Origin: Furcasterigmium furcatum
Taxonomy: Eukaryota > Ascomycota > Sordariomycetes > Glomerellales > Plectosphaerellaceae
Assembly (NCBI GenBank): GCA_001599815.1
Contig: BCIA01000005.1
Coordinates: 1,033,088 to 1,097,087 of the forward strand
DNA: 64,000 nucleotides
Direction of reading: 5' to 3'
A program made the translations under genes and the position numbers. Each line of letters opens with the position of its first letter. Within the stretch, counting starts at the first letter, position 1. The notes beneath the pieces are model-generated. The model worked only from the letters and a program-made list of their open reading frames with translations. It was not told where the DNA came from and ran no database searches. This document shows, piece by piece, positions 11,228-23,107 of this stretch.

Positions 11228-12307
11228 GGTATTGTCAGGTAATGCGTGAGTTGTAGAAGTTTTGAGGCTGACTTTGCTGGTGATGGGGTTCTAAGAAGAC
11301 GACAGAAGCGTCCTAAGGGGCCCTTTATACCCCAAGAGGTTGACCTTGCTCAACACAACTTCCCCTTCTCGTCGGATGCTTAGATGCGTCCAGGAAGACA
11401 GAGACCTCTCAATGCATGACTTCATGGGGAGATTCTATTCTCTGCGGCCTGCTTTCGCCCCTGCATGGGGAAAAAAGCATGAGAAAGGTAATAAAGTACT
11501 CCCTCCGTCTGACGTAAGACCTTGGCTACGACACAACTGCGCCTAGATACACGTTTCTCCGCTTGTCAGTAAATTCCCCTGTCGGTACGACTAACCGCTT
11601 TGGCATTAGTTAGGTGCGGATCCTTAATGTCCCGTCTCACAGGGCTGACTGATCATAGAATATAGATGGCGAACTACCGCACTTCATCACCATGTGGCAA
11701 ATGACTCATAATGAGTGTGATTACTCTGAGGTGGTCATTTGTACCTATGTCGACTGATGCTTACTGTTTCTGAGTCCCACTTATGCTCCTTGGGTGAGAA
11801 TCCGTAGAAGGAAGTGCAAGACGAGACGACACAACAGACGAGACAGAGATCCATTGATACGCGAAGTCTAACGTTCTTATAGGGAGAAGTGTAGTGACTA
11901 GGCAGCGAGGCATATATTGAGCTGCCGGCTGGGAAACTTCAACTGTAAGTCACAGACCAGACAGGCTCACTGGCACCCGAATGCCAGTAAAGCGTGTCAT
12001 CACATGTTTTTTCGGGGGAGTCTGGAACTAATAACCTGTGGAGTGCTGATGCCTAGTACGAACTCATTAGAGGGGACGAGTCTGGGGACAGGGGACCCGG
12101 CTCTGGCTCGGGAGGTGCCGCCAAGGATGGGATGGGCCTACTGTATAGAGAAGTTCTCCGTACAATGCTGTGCTCCAAAAACCCCGCCCCTGTTTGGCTC
12201 ACCCATACGAGCAACACATGACGGCCAGCTTCGACGATGACACAGCCAAAGGCCGACCGCGTCCGGGCCTACAAGCCCAAGACGAGGCCTAGACTGAGTC
12301 GCAGAGA
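11228..12307. other. Intergenic, no gene seen
   Basis: About 1.1 kb without a supportable gene. It has lower coding quality and frequent stops in all frames. It may contain decayed material, but nothing could be assigned. Confidence 0.4.
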
Positions 12308-12540
12308 CGTGCAAGTGGGTTTTAGAGCATCTGAAGTATGCGCGGTGGCAGCACAGCCAGCATGACGACCTCCTATGGATCTCGGCCGACCCTGGCTGCG
12401 GCAAGTCGGTGCTGGCGAAAGCTCTCGTCGATGAGGAGCTTAACAACGAGGGCAATTTCAGCTTGTGGTACTTCTCCAAGGACAACGAGGACCAGCACGG
12501 CCTCGCCACGGCGCTGTGCGCTGTTCTGCACCAGCTCTAA
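12308..12540 (+). pseudogene. NACHT ATPase fragment of a fungal NLR-like protein
   Basis: An uninterrupted frame reads KWVLEHLKYARWQHSQHDD, then LLWISADPGCGKSVLAKALV with a complete Walker A (GCGKS), then DNEDQHGLATALCAVLHQL and a stop. This is the start of the NACHT domain typical of fungal STAND/NLR proteins. It is broken at both ends: no N-terminal effector domain, no Walker B, no repeats. A stop follows directly after the first NACHT helices. It is a relic, not an expressed gene. Confidence 0.75.
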
Positions 12541-13162
12541 TAGCATGGCCATAGCGTCACGGTGGCTTTGAGTGTCGCCAGAGTCTCCGCTGCCCGTCGG
12601 GGCCCACGCAATAGTGTACCAAAACCAACGCATAAAGTGGATATCCGAAAGAGCGTACTGTAATCATGCAGCATACTATTCTCCACGTGGGTGATGTATT
12701 GCCATGACTGATGCAGCTTATTTCTGACGGTTCTCTATGATTCATTATGATTCATCTACCGGCTGCTCTGCAGTGTTAAATGCCTCACAGAGCTCTCTAT
12801 AAGTGACTTTGCGGCCGTGTTACGCACCCGCCGTCAAGGTTGCTAAGATTCATACAGTTCGGAGCCAAGTCCCAGAACGTGTTCTCCCAAGTGCCATGTA
12901 TATGCATTCAGAGACAGGTTTCTCACCTGGTAGGTTGTCCAATTCGTCCTCCATACGAGCAGTGGAGCAACAACTCCGATACCTCCTATATTGCCTCATG
13001 CTGTTAAGCGCTCCCAGCCATTATCACGCTCACGTCAGCAGGGACATTTAGAGTCACACCTCCCATCTTACCACTTTGAGAGGCAAAGTGTATACTCGGA
13101 ACTTTGCAGATGCACAGTCGGAGCCCCGGCGCTTGTGAAAATTCAAGGGAGCGCAAAATAAG
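12541..13162. other. Intergenic, no gene seen
   Basis: Upstream region of the secreted protein at 13258. Short frames only. Confidence 0.4.
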
Positions 13163-13168
13163 TATAAA
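13163..13168 (+). promoter_or_regulatory. TATA box of the secreted protein gene
   Basis: TATAAA in the context AAGTATAAAGAGG, 95 bp before the ATG at 13258. The distance and context are usual for a highly expressed fungal gene. Confidence 0.5.
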
Positions 13169-13257
13169 GAGGGGCCTTGTCAAGGGAGGAAGCGTGTTCC
13201 AAAACTCCTCTTTAGGAAAAGCTACACTCAACATTGGCCGCCGTATCAGATCCCATC

Positions 13258-14133
13258 ATGAAGCTTACACCTGTTCTGGCGGTTCTCTTTACCCTGCTTG
13301 TCTCTCAGGCTATGGCTGATTTCGATGTTTTTCTCGAAAGTCGCACCTCCCCCATCATTGGTTTCAGGAACGAATGGACCGTCCACGACCCCGACCCGAG
13401 CTGCAACAAGGTTTGGATCGCCCCCTATTGGTATTGGAAAAGCGACGTCAGCGGCAACAAGCTTGGAGTCCGGTGCTATTCACCTGGCAAGAATGGGTGT
13501 AGCGAGCGAGGGAGTATCCATGACATTCGGGCGCTGGAGATGCATTTTTCCAACAATCCCCTTTATCACTGGAGTAAGTAGTTCGGGTTGAGAATTGTAA
13601 TTGAAAGGGCTAACATGGGTTATTTTAGCCATCTACCTACAACCGGGCGCAAATTCAGGGCCAATGGTTGGCTGTAAGCGCCTATTACCTCTTCTTCGTC
13701 CTCTTTTCCACATCTTAATCTTAGCCCGCACTTCTACAGCGAGCCTAGATGCTCCTGATGCTAAATGAATAAGGCTAATTTGTCTGTCTGCTATTGTCTA
13801 GTGGATAACAAGGTCTACGGCGAATGTCTTGTCTTCCCCGGGCCCGTCGGCGATTATAGGTGCTACGTGGGTAGTAACGCCGCAGGCCAATTCCGTGGCG
13901 GATATCGAAAATTCCGGTGCCTGACCAAGTTTACAGTCAGGCAAATGTGGGATTCTGGTGGCGGTAGCACTATACCTTGGCGCGCAGCGGCAGCTTTCAA
14001 CGAGACCACGGTTGTCCACGAGGATGAGGTCGATGTGTTACCCAGTTCAGAAACTGTTCGGCCTACGGGTGACGATGTTGAAATCGACGGCGTGTTATCA
14101 AGCTCAGGAACAGCCAAACCCACGTCGCGTTAA
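13258..14133 (+). CDS. Small secreted protein of unknown family
   Basis: Exons 13258-13573, 13629-13673 and 13802-14133 give 230 aa. The ATG at 13258 was chosen over upstream non-ATG frames because it starts a clean signal peptide (MKLTPVLAVLFTLLVSQAMA). The mature part is aromatic-rich early (WIAPYWYWKSD) with paired cysteines (VRCYSPGKNGCSERG, GECLVFPGPVGDYRCYVG, RKFRCL). It ends in an acidic Ser/Thr-rich tail that would be disordered. The middle exon is only 45 nt. The layout (TATA box, signal peptide, few Cys, low-complexity tail) fits a plant- or host-facing secreted protein, but no family is recognised. Confidence 0.7.
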
Positions 14134-14512
14134 CTACCGACGGCTTATTAAGTCAAGACAACTCGGGGCGTGCCTAGCTAGAAGTTACTTTTAGTCTATA
14201 TAGAGTCTTAGGAACGTATTAACGGCGCATCCCGCTTCACGTAAGATAACGCACTTTAGTGAGACGAGAAATTATCCTGTGGGAGAAATATGCTTAGCAA
14301 ACGTCTGTGTCGTCGACCCTAAACCAGCGAAATGCAAAGGAGCCATTTGTAAGACCGGGGAACTCTATGTGTATAGTATTTGTTTTGATATCCTAAACCA
14401 CGCTCGACATTGTGGCGCCAAAGACACACCATGCCAAAACGCATGGCCCAGGGGAAGGCCGTGTTTGCGTCCCTATGTATGAAAGCAGAGTTCTTTCCAC
14501 CCATCTCGGTCT

Positions 14513-14640
14513 GCGTATGTCAGAGATGTTGCGAATCGCCTCAAGTTCAGCAAGGGTCGCGAGCTCCCGGGTTTCTTCAATCCGCTTATCGCGAGACCTC
14601 TTCGTTGAGCAATGGGAGCCTTGCGCGTGCGACGCGCGGC
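14513..14640 (+). pseudogene. Dynamin-like GTPase stalk fragment
   Basis: The frame reads VRDVANRLKFSKGRELPGFF then NPLIARPLR and stops at 14606. One base over, the next frame continues DLFVEQWEP. Together they match the stalk segment 'NRLxFSxGRELPGxFNPLIVxDLFxEQ' of fungal dynamin-like GTPases, broken by a frameshift. No GTPase G1-G4 motifs were found nearby. The similarity is short, so the call is moderate. Confidence 0.5.
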
Positions 14641-16167
14641 TATGGCCACGAACCCCAATACAACCAGCCTCCCTGGCCTCGTCTTCGAGGGAGATGTGAG
14701 GTACGTCGCGGACATGACGAGCTTCCACTCACCCTCACTCTCCGAATCCACGATGTACTAACTCTGGCCGTTCAACCGCATCTCTTCCGCAAATTCGCCG
14801 AGCCGGATCCAGACCGCGGACCTCAGTTGGTAAGTGCCCTCAACCACCTGCGTCGCCAGGGATGTGTACTCCTTACTTACCCGCAGCAGATAGCTCAACT
14901 GCTGTTGCGGTGTTACTCGGACCGGACCTAGTCGATGGAACCTGCCACTCCAAGCTGTTCCCATTCACGCAAGGCCTCAACGGCAAAGCCGGAGTGACAG
15001 CCCACTAATCTGCCCTGGACAACATTCTAACGACCCTTTCTGCTTCCAAATCGATCATGGATATCCAGAAGAAATTTCCGACACTGCCGACGCCAAAACG
15101 CGCCGCCCAAACACTCATACTTCTACTCATCAAGGCATCACGCCACAAGCTTTTACAAAGACTCTGGGAAAACAAATCAGCCTTCTTCGCATTTCCAATA
15201 TCTGCATCAAGACCAAACGAGACGGTCATCTGCCCGAAACCTCCGCGGGCGGTGGGTAGTTCCGAAATGCGAAAGCGACTCATTCACCAGACCACATCGA
15301 GGTGGAGGCTGATGGTACGGATGCCGAGTCGATCCTCGGCGACGAAGTCTCTACTGCAAGCACGTCCTCTGAAATTGTCCGTTCTGGATTACGAGTGGCG
15401 ACACGGTCGTCGGTATCACAGCTTCAATGTAGGCCAATGAACTTGATCGAGGGAGTCAACGGTTTGTCTATGGGCAGAAGCCGGCTTGATCCTGACCTCG
15501 TGGTATGATACCCATGTATTTCTAAGTCCCTTTCCCTGGCTGGCTGCAAGACTACGCATGTATGATTCCCAGTTGCACTAGGCTTCTTCTTCATCCTGCA
15601 GAACCATTACGCCAGCATGTTCCGGGATTCAATATCACGGCCCCGGGGGCCGTCGCTGGTGTGCCAAACGCGTGTCTTTTCGTGTCAAAGCCAATCTTGT
15701 AGAGGGCGAAGTAACGAATGACCGCGGCAAGAGAATCTAGCTGGGCTGAACAAAACCGCGCGGTCGGCTCACGCTAGGCGAGCGAAAATGCCTACTACAG
15801 CTCGTGCTCCAGCTGAGAGACATGGGCTACGCCTCGCTTGCCAACCAGATTAAGGACTACCTCGCGGTTGACGCCTACTTACTTAAACTTCTTGGTGATA
15901 ACCCTCTCGAGGACCCTCAGAGTTCGCTTTGGGCGGTGGGCAACGGGCCAATCACCCGGCATCACAGGGTCTGAACGAGGTCGCTGCATGTACTCAACTC
16001 TTGCCTTTCATCACTACGACAGAGCTGATCCGACAACCGCTGCGGCGCGGGCTCCCTGACACGAATTCAGCATTTGAGTATTTGCTCTTTTGTCAATCAC
16101 CAAGATCACCAGTAAAGAAACCGTCCACCCATGCACGCTCGACTTTTCAACTCCAGCTCCCAATCAA
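14641..16167. other. Gene-poor stretch with coding-like scraps
   Basis: Several short frames have protein-like composition but no start, splice partner or family: HQGITPQAFTKTLGKQISLL (about 15130-15190), DGTDAESILGDEVSTAS (about 15305-15360), and LRDMGYASLANQIKDYLAVD running into LLKLLGDNPLEDPQSSLWAV (about 15808-15945). They are best read as debris of one or more decayed genes, possibly the same dynamin-containing locus. Confidence 0.35.
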
Positions 16168-17446
16168 TCAATCCCGGCCTCGCCCGCCGGTGTCCTTTAG
16201 CTTCTTCCACACGCCTCGCCGCATCTGTTCATTCATGCCGTACGTCACGGCGTTGATGAGGCCAATGTACTGCGTCAACGACTGCAGAGCGGCAAGCCAG
16301 CGCGGCGACCCTCCAGTAGACTCGGCCAGTCTGCTGGCAATGCCAGGAATCCAGAGAATGATGTAGGCTATCGGGTAGCCGTTCATGAGTAGCATTCTCT
16401 TCACGTTGGGGGCGGCCGGCATGCGGGAGGCCTCGAACGGCGTGTCGTCGCTGGTTGAGGTCCCTTGGATCACGACTCTTGACTGACTTGTGCCCTTGAC
16501 GGAGTTGAACTCGTTGCTGCTGTTAGCATCGTCCGGTGAATCCGGCGTGCGGGGCATGGGCTGCATCTCGTGGCTGACGGAGATGGATTGGTTGACCAGG
16601 ATCTTTTGGGTATCGTTGTCGATATCGGAGTGGCCAGGGGCTTGATGTTCCTGCCCGACGCGGGTGCCGCGGGTGCCGTGGTTTGTCGAGATGCTTCTCA
16701 GGTTCTTGAAGACACGCCGCAGAGTAATGTAGATGTAGGTGTAGATGAGAATCGTGACGAAGAAGATGGCGATACGCCAACCGTGGGAGAGGCCATATCG
16801 CAGGTCAAGTCTGTTGGCCCGGATCCAGCACCAGTTGCCATTAATGTAGCCGTATGACCCGGATAAGAGACCGATTGTACCTGCACGACTGACCGTCAGC
16901 TATCTTCAAGATCTTCGACGTTTCCAGACGGAGCGAACTGATCGTACCAGTGATGAAGCCAGGGATCCATGCCAAGATGCAGATGCCGACCTGCCATTTG
17001 GTCTCCAGGTGAGCGATCGAGTCCTTCTTGACAACGGACAACAGAACGACAATGGAGATGATCAGGATGTTGAAGTCAACAGCCTGGGCATTTGACTGGC
17101 TGAACCAGCCGCTGACTCGGCATGCTGTATCCGGGGTAGAGAGTGGACTCGGGGTCCGACCGTTGGCGAGAAAGATCGCTCCCGAGATGGTGTTGCCGAG
17201 ACCGTAGATCAAATCTATTACGTTAGTATTAGATGAAAATGCGATCTCCCAAAGATCTGATCAAATATCATGTTTTCTTTACATACCTGCGATCAGAAGG
17301 TTGACGATTAGCGAATGGCGGAAATGGACTGCCGGGGGACGGGCGATCTGGAACCCCAGGGCCGTCGCAGAGCCCAAGAAGGACAGGAGAGACCCGACAA
17401 AGGTCGGGATCGCGATCAGATGGTCGATCGGCCGTGACTCGGCCAT
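16168..17446 (-). CDS. G-protein-coupled receptor, cAMP-receptor/Git3-like
   Basis: Seven-helix plasma-membrane receptor of the fungal cAMP-receptor-like / glucose-sensing (Git3, Gpr1) group, expected to signal through a heterotrimeric G protein to adenylate cyclase. Exons 17446-17287, 17214-16948 and 16880-16168 give 379 aa. Helices are visible as LIAIPTFVGSLLSFLGSATA, the DLIYGLGNTISGAIFLA segment, FNILIISIVVLLSVV, VGICILAWIPGFITG, WRIAIFFVTILIYTYIYITL, then after a ~115-residue third cytoplasmic loop AYIILWIPGIASRL and LTQYIGLINAVTYGM. The loop is rich in Ser, Thr and Asp, with likely phosphorylation sites. The C-terminal tail is short and basic. The ligand cannot be inferred. Confidence 0.82.
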
Positions 17447-19374
17447 AGCTACTGTTCAAAATGAAGAATAACGAGAGGCGGAGGCAGCATGCCAAGGGCG
17501 CAAAGCCAAGCAGAGCAGACCAGAGCAGAGCAAGAAGCAAAGCAGAGAGACGAGAAAGCAGCTGGGATCAACGGTTCCGCAGAGGATGACCGTGCAGGAG
17601 AAGCTAAGTACTTTCTTCAACACCCCGTGGACGACACTGCGACTAGAGTCCAGGAGGCCAATTTTCGAACTCCATGCTGGCTTGCATGCTTGATCCAACG
17701 GCCCGCCGCCAATGGGACGCCACCCGGGATTTTTCTCCCTCATCGACGGCTGCCCAAGACTGGTGATGGAAAGGTACGAGAACCGAGCCGTCTGCATGAT
17801 CCATCTCTGCCATGGTTGTTGACTCGCGACGGGCGTTCGCCGAATCTCACTTGTGCAGATCCGGCATGTCGTGGCTTTTGAGCACTTGAAGCTCGAGAGA
17901 TTTGCCGACTTGGCGGGTCCACTCCACCGGCACTAGGAATAGAGTGCTGGGACTTATTGGCTGGTTATGGGAATAGTCTGGAGCGAGCGACGGTTGTCAG
18001 GGGCTAAAGCCAACATTCAGGGGTTAAAACCCACATCCGGTGGTCCCCCAGGCATGGATCCCCCAAGATCGCGATGATAAGCCCGCAAGCCTGACAATTT
18101 GAAATGAGTCCGTTGCAAGTAGTTTGATACTAGTGCCGGACTGGACGATGACCCGAAGGATGGTTGCGCGGCCACTTCCTCGTAAATAGGCCCGTCGTCG
18201 CCGCATCTGGAGATGGGGAGATGCGACTCTGGTTGCGGGCGACGAGACGAACTGTGAGATCCATCTGCAGGATGCTTCACACCCACGCGACAACCGGCAT
18301 GCCCTTCTGCCCACGTGACGCCTTAGTTTCTGCCAGGTCAACACGTTTGAGTGATTGGAAACAATGGAAAAAGAAAGCCAGTTCTCCCACCGGAGGCCTG
18401 CGTGGGATGTTCTCGTCGCTCACCATCGGTGGCCCGTACCTAAACGGCACCGGGAAGAAAGGGTTCCGGGCGATGTCACGCAGTAATATCCCCCCCCTCT
18501 CCGGTATACCCATGGCTCGCGGGGTCGATGAACAAAGGGCAATCCAGACCGAAGCATCCCCCGGTGCTTGTATCTCGCCACGACCTTCCCTTGTGTCCTC
18601 AGTCTCGGGCTGTTGCCGCTGGGCGGCCGGATGCTCTGGTCAAGGAAATATTCCTGGAGAACTTTCGCGACAATTCGTCACTGCATCTTGATAGTTGTCA
18701 TACTCGGATTTGCAGATAGTGTACACTCACATCAGCAAGTCGCTGCACCTCGAATCTTTCCTCGAATCTTTCCTGGCACCTCAAGGCACCTCACCACTTG
18801 CCGAGCCACAGACAGGCTGAAGGTAAAGAAGGGAGCGGAAGCACAGGCCACGGTGATTTCCCATAGCCATGTTTGCCAGCCCCCCAGAAGATGCCTGACC
18901 ATGGCCTTGGGACTTGGCCATCATCCGCCGTTCGTTCCGCCAGGTCGGAACTGCACAGCATGTGCAGGACCCGTCAGCCGGATTGGCGGTATCTTCAACG
19001 GGCAATGCCCCGTCGCGACCGCTTATGAGCCATTCATGCGCCGTTGAGCGTGGTGGGCCATGCCGGTTGTCATCGGATTTGGACCTGGCAAGCCTGGATC
19101 ATCTCTTCTAGCGGCCATTTCGAGTGGGACAGAAGCCTGCTAGCACCCCTAGGCGAGGATTTATTGACTCGGTTCGACGTTGCCAAGCCCTATACAAGTC
19201 GTTCGCCTGGTGATTGGATACCCACCAGGCATCCTGGCTAGTTCCCGATTGTCATCCCGAGCTTCTGGTTTAAAAGGAAGGCCAATTGCTCACCTCACTC
19301 GACCGCCGATCTCCAAGCATCCCGTCAACCAAAGCTTCAACCACGACCGAGAAGGTCAATTACCAGCCGCCACC
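17447..19374. other. Long intergenic stretch, no gene seen
   Basis: 1.9 kb between two divergently oriented genes. Frames on both strands are short, lack good starts and have no family signature. A small direct repeat (CTCGAATCTTTC twice) lies near 18751-18776. It probably holds the promoters of the GPCR (minus) and the RidA gene (plus). Confidence 0.45.
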
Positions 19375-19934
19375 ATGCGCTTCCAACTTCTCTCCCTCCT
19401 GCCCCTCCTGGTCGGGCAATCCCTTGCCCTGCTGCAGCCCAACTACACCACGAGCGCGGGCCTCTCCATCTACAACCCCGGTGACTTTTTCACCACGACT
19501 GGGCCATGGAGCTTGATGTCCCACGCAGGAGATACCCTGTACATTGCCGGTTCGTCGCTTCCAGCCCGCCAGGGTTTCAAGATCTCCTCAACTAACAACT
19601 TGTCAAAGGCATGCGTGGCATTGATCCCGCAACCAATGCTCTGGCGCCGACCGGTCTTCCGCGTGTCCGCCAAGCGTACAAGAACATGGCTGCGCTCGCT
19701 GAGATGGTTGGTGTGGATCTCGAGAACTGCCTCCGCATCGTCGTCTACACCACCGATATGTACAGGTACCGCCCGATGTGCAACCAGGTTCAGGTCGAGC
19801 TCTGGGGCGACGATCCCAACACGTACCCGCCCCGGACGATCATCGAGGTGGACCGCCTGAATGACGATGACATTGTGGAAGTAGAGGGCACTTTCCACGC
19901 TCCTCACCTGAACAAAGGAAAGGGGAAGTGCTGA
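19375..19934 (+). CDS. RidA/YjgF/L-PSP family protein with a signal peptide
   Basis: Exons 19375-19549 and 19609-19934 give 166 aa; the ATG is in a CCACC context. RidA proteins are trimeric enamine/imine deaminases that clear reactive 2-aminoacrylate. This one has the family core: NPGDFFTTTGPWS, LYIAGMRGIDPATNAL, the helix RQAYKNMAALAEMVGVDLE, the strand RIVVYTTDM, and YPPRTIIEV, in which Arg134 aligns with the catalytic Arg of E. coli RidA (Arg105), then VEVEGTF. Unusually, residues 1-20 (MRFQLLSLLPLLVGQSLALL) form a signal peptide, so the product is probably secreted or vacuolar instead of cytosolic or mitochondrial. A potential N-glycosylation site (NYT) follows. Confidence 0.85.
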
Positions 19935-20365
19935 AGGCAGCTCGATCTAGCACCAGTCAGCCAATGCATGGGACTTGGAATGGGATACCCAACATGATAG
20001 ACCTCGTTAATGAATCATCATGATACAGTTTCTGTCCATGCCAACGGAAGAGCAAGTGAGATCCAACCGAGGTGCATGCAATCCATCGGAGAAATACCCC
20101 CAATTCGCAATGTGCCGCCGGCGAAATAGCTCTTCACGATCTACACGACACGGCCCCTCATTTCCAATCTACAATACGAGATTCTCTGCTTGCCAAGAAC
20201 GCTGCCCCTGTCTGCCAGCATGATTTCTCCGTCCAAGGCCATAGCCGGGCCATCGACCCTCCCGAGTTCAGACTGCGTTGAAAAGCGGCGGCATGGCCCG
20301 GCCTCGACGTCCACGACTCCACGACAGCCTCGGTCTCGTTCTGCCAGCCATTGAGTTCTCTCATC
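19935..20365. other. Intergenic, no gene seen
   Basis: 3' region of the RidA gene and upstream region of the subtilase. Short frames only. Confidence 0.45.
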
Positions 20366-23107
20366 ATGATTCGCATAGCCCAAGTACTGGCGGTGGTGGG
20401 GGCACTCGGCACCGTCGCCTCCGCGCGCAGACTGCTTCGAAATGAGACCGATGCGAGTGTGATCCAGGGTGTCTACATGGTCGAGCTCCAGGACGGCGTC
20501 ACCCCCGACCAGCTGGCCGACGAGCTGAGTGTTGAGGGCGTCACAATTCATATACGGCGCACCCTGGCCTCAAAACTCTTCAACGGCGTCTCGGTTGAAG
20601 TTCTCGACGCCGGGACCGGGACCGAGGGCGCCCTCCTCGCCGCCGACGCCGTGAGGCAGGTTTGGCCCGTCCGGGCGGTCTCGATGCCCCCCGACGACGC
20701 GAGGTCCTTCATCAAGGTCAGCGACGCTTCCGATTTCAAAAGCCGACGGGCTGTCGACGACTCGCCGTACTACCCCCACGTCATGTCGCAGGTTGACCTC
20801 CTGCACAAGGCCGGCTTCACGGGCCAGGGCATCCGCATCGGGGTCGTCGACACGGGCATCGACTACACCCACCCCATCCTGGGCGGCTGCCTCGGACCCG
20901 GCTGCGTGATCACGCACGGCTGGGACTCGGTGGGCCACGACGAGCTCCTGGGCCCCGAAGGCCCTCGCGTTCCCGATCCCGACGACGACCCGATGGACTG
21001 CGCCGGGCACGGAACCCACGTGGCCGGGATCATCAGCGCGCTCCCCAACGACTTCGGCTTCACCGGCGTGGCCCCCGACGCCAGGCTCGGCGCCTACCGC
21101 GTCCTCGACTGCTTCGGCTGGGGCACCGAGGAGACCATCGCTGCCGGCTTGCTGCGCGCCTTTGACGACGGCAACGACATCATCACCATGTCAGTCAGCG
21201 TGTCGGGCGGGCTCCCAGACAGCCTCTTGTCCCTCACAGCGACGAGAATCGTCGAGGCCGGCGTGCCTGTCTTCGTGGCCATCGCTAATACCGGCGAGTA
21301 CGGCTCCATGTTCGAACCTGTGGCTCCCGCCGACGCGCGCCTCGTGAGCTCTGTGTCCTCCTTCGATCCTGTAGAGGAGCCGTCCGTATACGCCATGGCT
21401 GAGTATGCTATTGGCGATGGCGAGCCGGAAGAGTTCGGCTGGGCGCCTCTCCTTAACGGCCGATACGAGTTTGAGGGTGGCGCCGACCAGGTGACCTTTC
21501 CCCTGATCGATTTGAACGGCTTCGTCGCCGGCAACACGACGGTCACCGGATGCCAGCCGCTCCCCGAGAACGTGCCAGACCTGGCAGGGTATCTTGTCCT
21601 GGTCGAGCGCATTAACCAGGATGGATGTCCTTTTAGGAGTCAGCGCGAGAACATCGTGGCCAGGGGCGGCACCAACATGATGTTCTGGGGCACTGAGGAG
21701 GTGTAAGTATCACACCCAGATACTGCTGCTCTCGCTGACACGGCCTTCAACACTGCAGGATCCGGAGCATCATCAACGACGATCTGAGGAACTTCATGGC
21801 GACAACGACCACCTCACCAGCAGAGAAATGGCGCGAAGCCCTCGCCGCCGGCTCCAACGTCACCGTCACCATGACCGTCCCATCAAAGTCCCGGCCCCGG
21901 GTGATCTGGACCACCAACAACGAGACCGGCGGCCACGTCTCGAGCTACAGCAGCTGGGGCCCGACCTTCGACCTCAGAAGTGCCCCGTCCTTTGGCGGTC
22001 CCGGGCGCAGCATTATGTCCACCTACCTCCAAAACGGCCAGGGCGTTGCGACGCTGGGTGGCACGTCCATGGCCGCACCTTTCGTCGCCGGCGCCGCGGC
22101 TCTTCTCAGCCAGGCCCGCGGAACCCTCGACCCCGGCACCCTCCAAGCCCTGCTCGCCAGTACGGCGGTGCAGCCTCGAGGGCCGCACCCTCCCATGCAG
22201 GCGGGCGCTGGTCTCATCCAGCTGTGGGACGCCGCGAAGGTCAAGGGCGTGCTCAGCGTTCCCAGCATCTCCTTCAACGACAGCGACCACCACATGGACG
22301 AGGTAGTCTTCACCCTTCGGAACACAGGCGATACCGATGCAATCTACGAGCTGGGCCATACAGCCATGGAGACGATCTACGCAATGGGACGAGATGGTTC
22401 TCTCTCTCCAGCCCCTCTTGACACAGTGGACGCCCCAGCCGATATCACCTTCGCAGCCGGCCAAGTAACCGTTCCCGCCGGTGGTAAAGTGGATATTCAG
22501 GTCCGCTGTACACAGCCTCGGGACGTCGAAAGGGGTCGGTGGCCTATCTACAGCGGATACATCACGCTCGACGGCACCAACGGCGACGCCCTCTCCATCC
22601 CCTACATCGGCAACGCGGGCTCCGTGCGCGAAGGCACGATCATCAGCGAAGACGGCATCTTCCTGTCGCCAGACTTTTGGCCCGGAAGACGTCGTCACCA
22701 TCCCGCGGCCGGGCGACGCCCCGCCGTCCGGGCCGTCGTGGGATGACCTCTCCATAACGGTGACGGCAATGCTGCCGGCGCGCGTCCTGCGCTACGACAT
22801 CGTCGTCCCCCCCGCCGTCCCAAGCTCGAACGGAACCACCACCCCTCCCTGCGGACACCCCCGTGGAGAATGGCTGGGCCGCAGGACGCACGGCCAGATC
22901 TGGGGCTGGCCGTACGCGGTTTTCTCACGGGAAGCGTGGAGCACCGTGACATTTGCGGGCTTCCTGGCCTCCGGGAGGTCGTTGCCAGAGGGCCGGTATG
23001 CCATTCTCATCAGTGCCCTCAGCCTCTTTGCCGAGCCCGGCAGCGCGGACGTGGAAGACTGGCAGACCGTGGAAACGGTTCCTTTTGTCCTCAGATATCA
23101 AGACTGA
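20366..23107 (+). CDS. Secreted subtilisin-like serine protease (S8), apparently frameshifted
   Basis: Large secreted subtilase, minor-extracellular-protease (Vpr)-like layout. The ATG at 20366 starts a signal peptide (MIRIAQVLAVVGALGTVASA). The I9-type propeptide reads VYMVELQDGVTPDQLADEL. The catalytic triad is Asp162 (GVVDTGIDYTHP), His215 (GHGTHVAGI) and Ser549 (GGTSMAAPFVAGAAAL). A PA-type insert with two Cys lies at about residues 340-440. The C-terminus is beta-sandwich-like (Fn3-type). The single intron is 21703-21758. Near 22675, at TTTT followed by GGCCC, the frame changes: without correction translation stops at 22746, whereas the +1 frame continues with EDVVTIPRPGDAPPSG and ends at 23107 (FVLRYQD). 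So either the last ~140 aa are lost or a base was miscalled. The catalytic domain is intact either way. Confidence 0.85.

Noticed and set aside
14279..14482. Cys-rich 67-codon plus-strand frame
   Set aside because: Seven cysteines are tempting for a small effector, but the frame starts with GTG, has no signal peptide and no splice partner was found.
21883..22755. 290-codon minus-strand frame over the subtilase
   Set aside because: Antisense of an S8 domain with an intact catalytic serine motif.
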